In this document: in pieces, positions 23,240 through 28,109 of the stretch
Position numbering within the stretch: position 1 is the stretch's first letter
How the letters are laid out: each line of letters opens with the position of its first letter
Source: JAETTH01 sp964455975
GTDB taxonomy: Bacteria > Bacillota > Clostridia > TANB77 > CAG-508
Direction of reading: 5' to 3'
DNA: 28,109 nucleotides
Assembly: GCA_964455975.1 (NCBI GenBank)
Contig: CAYVYP010000014.1
Coordinates: 1 to 28,109, forward strand
Translations under genes and position numbers: made by a program
Notes under the pieces: model-generated
Told to the model about the DNA's origin: nothing
Database searches by the model: none
The model's input: the letters and a program-made list of their open reading frames with translations, nothing else

Positions 23240-24832
23240 ATGAAAGAAATTATAAGCAAAAACAAAAATATAATACTAGTAATATTAATTTTTTTAATAT
23301 TTTTATCAGTATTAATAATTCAAAATAAATACTTATCATTATATCATGATGATTACGGTTATGCTTCACTAAGTTATGTATATAATGTAGAAGAGGTAAA
23401 TGGAACGCAATATGATTTTGGACAAATATTAGAATTTTTAAAAGGTCATTATGAAATATGGGGAGGAAGAATATTATACTTTCTTATAGAGATTGTAATA
23501 TTAAGATATGGTGGTATAGTAGCATTTAGAATAATACAGCCATTAATAATAGCTGCAATATTTTTTATGATATACTTAATAATAAAAAGCAAATTAAAAG
23601 AAAAAATTAACGATTGGTATATAGCACTAGCTACGGTTTCATTATATGGAGTATTCGAAATAATGGTAGTAAGAACAGGAATATTTTGGATTACAGCATC
23701 TGTTTTATATGTTTTTCCAATATTGTTTTTACTGTTATTTATATATTTTTATGATAAATATACAAAAATTGAGATTAAGAAAAAAATCAATAAAATACTT
23801 TATATAATCATGTGTGGAATTTTTATTTTTTTAGCAAGCTTTTCACAAGAACAGATAGCAATTGCCATGCTTAGTTATATTATAATACATTTAATATATA
23901 ATATAATTAAAAATAAAAAATTTAATAAAATAGATTTATTAATGACAATAATTTCATTAATTGGTTTTTTAATATTAATGATGGCACCAGGAAATGAATT
24001 AAGAAAATTACATCCAACAAGTATAGATTTTTATAATTCACCATTTATAAGTAGAACAATTAATTCAATAGAATCAATTATTTGTAATAATTTCGGAATA
24101 TATAATAAAATATTTAGTTTTATATTTTTTGCAAGTGCCATATATTGCTCATTTATTACAATAAAACAAACAAAAAAATTAAAAATATTATCATCAATAT
24201 CATTAATATCTACTAGTTTAATATTCTTTGTAAATTGTATTAAACAAGAAGGATATTTCAATTATTTGTATGCAGTAATAAAAAATGAGACATATAAAAA
24301 TTTAGCTATATTTTTTAGTATTATACAATTAGCATTATTACTATATTCAATAACAGTATATTTATGGAATAAAAAAGAATATTTAATTTTGAATTTATTT
24401 TATTGTGGTATAATTTCACAAGCAGCAATGATTGTAGCACCGTATTTTCCATTACGTTCTACAATAATATTTGAAGTTATTTCATTTGTATTAATAATAA
24501 ATATAATTTCTTCAATATACCAAAAAATAAAAATAAAAAGACAAATATTATATATAATTATACCCATATTAATTGTGACATCATTTAATGTTATAAAGAT
24601 CACAAGGGGGTATATGCAAAATATAAATATTAATAATGAAAATGATTTAATATTAAGACAAACTTCTACAGAAATTAAAGAAGGCAATGAAATAAATGAG
24701 ATTTATTTAAAACAATTGCCTAATATACTTTATAGTGGAGATCAACCATATACAGAAGGAAATGCATATATAGAAGAATGGATAAAACAATATTATGATT
24801 TACCAGAAAATATAAATTTAATATATAAATAA
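23240..24832 (+). CDS. Polytopic membrane protein, probable GT-C-type sugar transferase
   Basis: This 530-aa protein begins two bases after ruvB. It has about 10-12 hydrophobic helices and an extracytoplasmic loop after the first helix with YHDDYGYASLSY and HYEIWGGRILY. An acidic DD pair after helix 1 and a later WxGR are typical of large membrane glycosyltransferases and of the DUF6056-like group, in which the acidic pair is the expected catalytic or metal site. The donor is likely a polyprenyl-linked sugar and the product unknown. It lies directly upstream of a polyprenyl-phosphate glycosyltransferase gene, which supports a role in surface glycan decoration. Confidence 0.6.
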   Translation: MKEIISKNKNIILVILIFLIFLSVLIIQNKYLSLYHDDYGYASLSYVYNVEEVNGTQYDFGQILEFLKGHYEIWGGRILYFLIEIVILRYGGIVAFRIIQPLIIAAIFFMIYLIIKSKLKEKINDWYIALATVSLYGVFEIMVVRTGIFWITASVLYVFPILFLLLFIYFYDKYTKIEIKKKINKILYIIMCGIFIFLASFSQEQIAIAMLSYIIIHLIYNIIKNKKFNKIDLLMTIISLIGFLILMMAPGNELRKLHPTSIDFYNSPFISRTINSIESIICNNFGIYNKIFSFIFFASAIYCSFITIKQTKKLKILSSISLISTSLIFFVNCIKQEGYFNYLYAVIKNETYKNLAIFFSIIQLALLLYSITVYLWNKKEYLILNLFYCGIISQAAMIVAPYFPLRSTIIFEVISFVLIINIISSIYQKIKIKRQILYIIIPILIVTSFNVIKITRGYMQNININNENDLILRQTSTEIKEGNEINEIYLKQLPNILYSGDQPYTEGNAYIEEWIKQYYDLPENINLIYK

Positions 24833-24856
24833 TATAAAATATAGGAGGAAGTTAAA

Positions 24857-25792
24857 ATGAAAAAATTATCAGTAGTAGTACCAATGTATTACGAGGAAGA
24901 GGTAGCAAATGAATGTTACAGCAGACTAAAGAAAAATATGGAAGAATTAGAAAATTATGATTATGAATTAATATTTGTAAATGATGGAAGTAAAGACAAA
25001 ACATTAGAAATATTAGAAGAAATCGCAAGTAAAAATAATAAAGTTAAAGTAGTATCATTTGCAAGAAATTTTGGACATCAGGCAGCAGTAACAGCAGGAA
25101 TGAAATTTGTCACAGGAGATGTAGTGGTAATAATAGATGCAGACCTTCAAGATCCACCAGAATTAATAAAGGACATGCTTAAATTATGGGAAGAAGGAAA
25201 TGAAGTAGTATACGCAAAAAGAAAAACAAGAGATGGAGAATCAGTATTTAAACTTTTAACAGCTAAAATGTTTTATAAAGTATTAAATGGATTATCAGAT
25301 GTAGAAATACCAAAAGATACAGGAGACTTTAGATTAGCAGATAGAAAAGTTATTGATGTTATGAACAGTCTTCCAGAGCATAATAAATTTTTAAGAGGAT
25401 TATTTAGTTGGGTAGGATTTAAACAAACTCCTTTTGAATATGAAAGAAAAGAAAGATTTGCAGGAGAAACAAAATATCCACTTAAAAAGATGCTAAAACT
25501 TGCATCAGACGGAATAATTGGATTTTCAACAAAGCCATTAAAAATGATAGGTGGACTTGGAATGATATCAATACTAATTTCATTTGTAATATTAATATAT
25601 TCAATTTTATCTTTTGCATTTAATTGGAATCATTTAACAGCAGGATGGACATCTATAATGGTTGCAATTACATTTTTTGCAGGAGTTCAATTAATATCTT
25701 TATGGATGATGTCTGAATATATAGCAAGAATATATGATGAATCTAAACAAAGACCACAATATATAGTGGATAAAAAAATAAATATAGATTAA
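24857..25792 (+). CDS. GT2-family glycosyltransferase, polyprenyl-phosphate type
   Basis: This 311-aa protein starts with SVVVPMYYEEE, has FVNDGSKDKT near 39-48, the donor/metal motif DADLQDPP near 94-101, and KDTGDFRLADRKV near 155-167, then two C-terminal membrane helices (about 230-255 and 265-290). This is the architecture of GtrB/CsbB/YkcC-like enzymes, which move a sugar from a nucleotide donor to undecaprenyl phosphate on the inner face of the membrane. The lipid-linked sugar could then be used by the two flanking polytopic proteins. AGGAGG lies before the ATG. Confidence 0.88.
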   Translation: MKKLSVVVPMYYEEEVANECYSRLKKNMEELENYDYELIFVNDGSKDKTLEILEEIASKNNKVKVVSFARNFGHQAAVTAGMKFVTGDVVVIIDADLQDPPELIKDMLKLWEEGNEVVYAKRKTRDGESVFKLLTAKMFYKVLNGLSDVEIPKDTGDFRLADRKVIDVMNSLPEHNKFLRGLFSWVGFKQTPFEYERKERFAGETKYPLKKMLKLASDGIIGFSTKPLKMIGGLGMISILISFVILIYSILSFAFNWNHLTAGWTSIMVAITFFAGVQLISLWMMSEYIARIYDESKQRPQYIVDKKINID

Positions 25793-25809
25793 AATGGGAG
25801 TTTTTTTAA

Positions 25810-27301
25810 TTGAAAAAGAAAGATATAATTATTTTAATAGCTATTATAAGCATAGTAATGGCCATTATATTACCAAGAGATTTAGGTAATTTAGATGAAA
25901 TATGGAATTATAACTTTGCTAAAAATATAGCAGAAGGAAGAGTACCATATAAAGATTTTAATATGGTACAAACTCCATTGCTTCCAATGATTGCAAGTAT
26001 ATTTTTAAAATTAATAGCAAATGAACTTCTTATAATGAGAATTTTAGCAATTATAATGCGGAAGTTTAATTGTATTTGTAATATATAAATTATTAAAATT
26101 AGTCAAAATAAATGATAGTATTAGTTTAATGATTTCATTAGCAAGTATTTGGCTATTAAAAGAATATATATGTTTTGATTATAATTTTGCTGTGCTATTA
26201 ATAACATTAATAGTTATTTATAAGGAAATATCAAATTACTATAAATCAAATATATTAATAAAATTTGACTTTAAAAAAGATTTGATTATAGGAATAATAG
26301 CAGGAACAGCAATATTATTTAAACAAACAACTGGAATTATTCTTTCAATAGCAGTAATAGGCTATAAAATTTTGAATGTATCAAATAAAAAAGAAGTAAA
26401 AGAATTTATTAAAATATTATTTACAAGATTATTAGGAGTGCTAATCCCAGTTATAATTTTATTTATATATTTAATATTAACGGGGGCTTTAAATAGCTTT
26501 ATAGATTATTGTATTTTAGGAGTAAAAACATTTAGCAATCATATTCCATATACAAAACTCTTAAATTCAGAGGAAATATTAATAAAAATATTTAGCATAT
26601 TAGTACCAATATCATTAATGTTAATGCCAATAATATCTTTTATAAAAAAAGATGAGAAATTATTAATCATATGGGTGTTTAGCATGGCAGGAATAGTTGT
26701 TGCATTTCCAATATCTGATAATATTCACTTTTTAATAGGAAGTATTCCAGCACTAATAGGAGTAATATACTTATTATATAAAATAGTGATATATGTACTA
26801 GAAAAAATAAATAAAGAAAAATTAACATTATATTTGAAATATTTTTTAGTAGCATTTTCTTATTTAATACTAGCAATTTTTGTTATAAAAGCTATAAAAA
26901 TAAATGCTAATTATATAAAAAATATAAATAATGAAAATCAAATAAAACACTTTAAATATATACCAACATCAGAGAATTTATCTCAAAAGATAAATGCATT
27001 AGACAAATATATTTTAAATCAAGAAAAGAATGTATATATATTAGATGCAGAAGCTGCAATTTATATGATGCCAATAGATAAATATAATAAAGATTATGAT
27101 ATGTTTTTAAAAGGAAATTTAGGCTCACAAGGAGAACAAGGACAAATAGAAAAGATTAAAAAGAGTGAAAATTCTATTTATTTAATAAAAAATGAAGAAA
27201 CATCAAGAAATTGGCAAAACCCAGAACTAGTAAGAAACTTTATAAAAGAAAATCTAAACAAAGTAGGACAAATTGTTTACTTTGATGTTTATGAAAAGTA
27301 A
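25810..27301 (+). CDS. Polytopic membrane glycosyltransferase (PMT/ArnT-like), read through a +1 shift
   Basis: TTG 25810 follows TGGGAG. The frame breaks at 26059; skipping one C joins two parts into 496 aa. The protein has an N-terminal helix followed by a loop with NLDEIWNYNFAKNIAEG and YKDFNMVQTPLLP, the hallmark of GT39/GT83-type mannosyl- or aminoarabinosyl-transferases, in which the acidic residue after helix 1 is catalytic. About ten helices follow and a C-terminal soluble part (about 410-496) with VYILDAEAA. The break falls in a membrane helix (IIM-G-SLIVFVIYKLL), which remains hydrophobic across the join. Unshifted, it would end after 92 aa. The substrate is unknown. Confidence 0.75.
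26059..26062 (+). other. +1 recoding site in the membrane glycosyltransferase (ATG-CGG-A)
   Basis: Skipping C26059 turns ATG CGG AAG into ATG GGA AGT TTA ATT and keeps a transmembrane helix intact. The 0 frame turns to RKFNCICNI and stops. Confidence 0.8.
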
Positions 27302-27312
27302 AAGGTGAAAAA

Positions 27313-28109
27313 ATGGAAGAAATAAAATTATTAATGCATACATGTTGTGCACCATGTAGTATTTATTGCATAGAAAAATTAAGAAATGAAGGGATAGAGC
27401 CAACAATTTATTGGTATAACCCAAATATACATCCATATATAGAATATAAAACAAGAAGAGATACACTAGAAGAATATGCTAAAAGTATAGATGTTAAAGC
27501 AATATTTGAAGAAGAATATGGATTAGATAACTTTTGCAAAAGTGTAATAGGAGATTTAAAAAATAGGTGTAGTAGTTATTGTTATAAAGTACGCCTAGAG
27601 CAAACAGCAAAATATGCAAAAGAAAATGGATATAATGCAATAACAACAACACTTTTAGTAAGCCCATATCAAAAACATGAAATATTAAAAAAGCAAGGAG
27701 AAGAAATTGCACAAAAATATGGATTACAATTTATATATAGAGATTTTAGAGAAGGATTTAGACAAGGACAAGCAAAAGCAAGGCAATTAGGACTATATAT
27801 GCAAAAATATTGTGGATGCATATTTTCAGAGGAGATGAGATATAATAACCACAATCCTATACAAACCAGTAATACCAACGGTTACGAGATACCGAAAGAG
27901 CCTAGAACGCAGGTTAAAAAAATAGAAAATAAAGAAGATTATATTGATTTACTTTTAGAGGCAGATCCTTCAAAAGATATGATACATAAGTATTTGAACG
28001 ATTCTGATGTATATGCATTAAAAAAAGAAGATGAGCTAATTTCTATTGCAGTTATTTTGCACATTGATAGAAAAACATTAGAGTTAAAAAACATAGTTAC
28101 AACAGAAAA
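27313..28109 (+). CDS. queH: Epoxyqueuosine reductase QueH fused to an acetyltransferase-like domain (3' end outside window)
   Basis: At least 265 aa; ATG 27313 follows AAAGGTG and no stop occurs before the window edge. Residues 1-175 are QueH (formerly DUF208): HTCCAPC with Cys11, Cys12 and Cys15, then RCSSYC (Cys86, Cys90), TTTLLVSPYQ, and KYCGCIFSEE (Cys167, Cys169), the Cys set expected to hold the metal centres. QueH performs the last step of queuosine synthesis in tRNAs with GUN anticodons. After a linker (about 176-202) comes a segment with DVYALKKEDELISIAVI and LELKNIVTTE that looks like the start of a GNAT acetyltransferase. The linker uses ACC, TAC, CCG and ACG codons, unlike the rest of the gene. 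Confidence 0.85.
   Translation, partial: MEEIKLLMHTCCAPCSIYCIEKLRNEGIEPTIYWYNPNIHPYIEYKTRRDTLEEYAKSIDVKAIFEEEYGLDNFCKSVIGDLKNRCSSYCYKVRLEQTAKYAKENGYNAITTTLLVSPYQKHEILKKQGEEIAQKYGLQFIYRDFREGFRQGQAKARQLGLYMQKYCGCIFSEEMRYNNHNPIQTSNTNGYEIPKEPRTQVKKIENKEDYIDLLLEADPSKDMIHKYLNDSDVYALKKEDELISIAVILHIDRKTLELKNIVTTE

Noticed and set aside
5025..26062. Treating the broken genes as pseudogenes
   Set aside because: Each has exactly the same lesion and no other stop, deletion or decay. The set includes genes expected to be important (rimP, rbfA, relA, truB), and the joined proteins have normal length and motifs.
5559..26062. Random sequencing indels as the cause of the frame breaks
   Set aside because: Indel errors usually fall in homopolymers or at random places. 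All eight sites are a lone extra C before GG(A/T), in one frame only, and the window is full of long A and T runs with no breaks. A systematic artefact cannot be fully excluded without raw reads.
5559..26062. Reassignment of CGG to another amino acid as a three-base codon
   Set aside because: Reassignment would keep the frame. Here the downstream sequence makes sense only in the +1 frame, so a plain sense reassignment cannot explain the data.

Overview
The window comes from a very AT-rich, spore-forming low-GC Gram-positive bacterium, most likely an uncultured member of Clostridia. The evidence is a SpoIIP sporulation amidase, a YlbF-family protein, one long bifunctional RelA/SpoT protein, a Bacillus-like rimP-nusA-ylxR-ylxQ-infB-rbfA operon, AGGAGG-type ribosome binding sites, and coding sequence dominated by AGA, TTA and ATA codons. 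All genes run on the + strand.

Layout: 123-531 type II toxin-antitoxin pair; 754-3175 GT4 glycosyltransferase, YlbF-family protein and membrane metallopeptidase, then a terminator; 3303-9277 recJ, relA, a metallo-beta-lactamase-fold hydrolase and hisS; 9339-10457 spoIIP, then a terminator; 10559-13396 pgi and two unrecognised proteins; 13413-21193 a translation and RNA operon with a strong promoter and leader hairpin (rimP, nusA, ylxR, ylxQ, infB, rbfA, nrnA, truB); 21366-21558 a 6S-like RNA; 21594-22169 a self-contained unit for a codon-atypical 134-aa protein; 22184-27301 ruvB and three membrane or glycan-transfer proteins; 27313 to the window edge a QueH-acetyltransferase fusion.

The outstanding observation is translational. 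Seven otherwise intact genes (relA twice, the MBL hydrolase, rimP, ylxQ, rbfA, truB and a membrane glycosyltransferase) have their reading frame broken at eight places. All eight breaks are the same event: an in-frame CGG codon whose C must be skipped so that the next GGA (seven times) or GGT (once) is read as glycine. In the relA, rimP, ylxQ, rbfA and truB cases the restored Gly is one I recognise as conserved in the family, and the rejoined proteins have normal family lengths. I read every CGG on the + strand. In the genes of native codon use no in-frame CGG exists outside these eight sites, while sequences such as TTC-GGA, GAC-GGA and TAC-GGA, with CGG out of frame, are common and harmless. 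This is not what random indels or decay look like. It fits a genome in which CGG is not decoded as arginine but triggers a +1 shift, or in which CGGA/CGGT is read as a four-base glycine codon. Sequencing artefact is the main alternative. Most affected genes act on ribosomes, tRNA or the stringent response. In relA, rimP and truB the break lies between domains, so shift efficiency could set which form is made. The one other in-frame CGG lies in the codon-atypical ORF at 21692; there a +1 shift would hit a stop at once.
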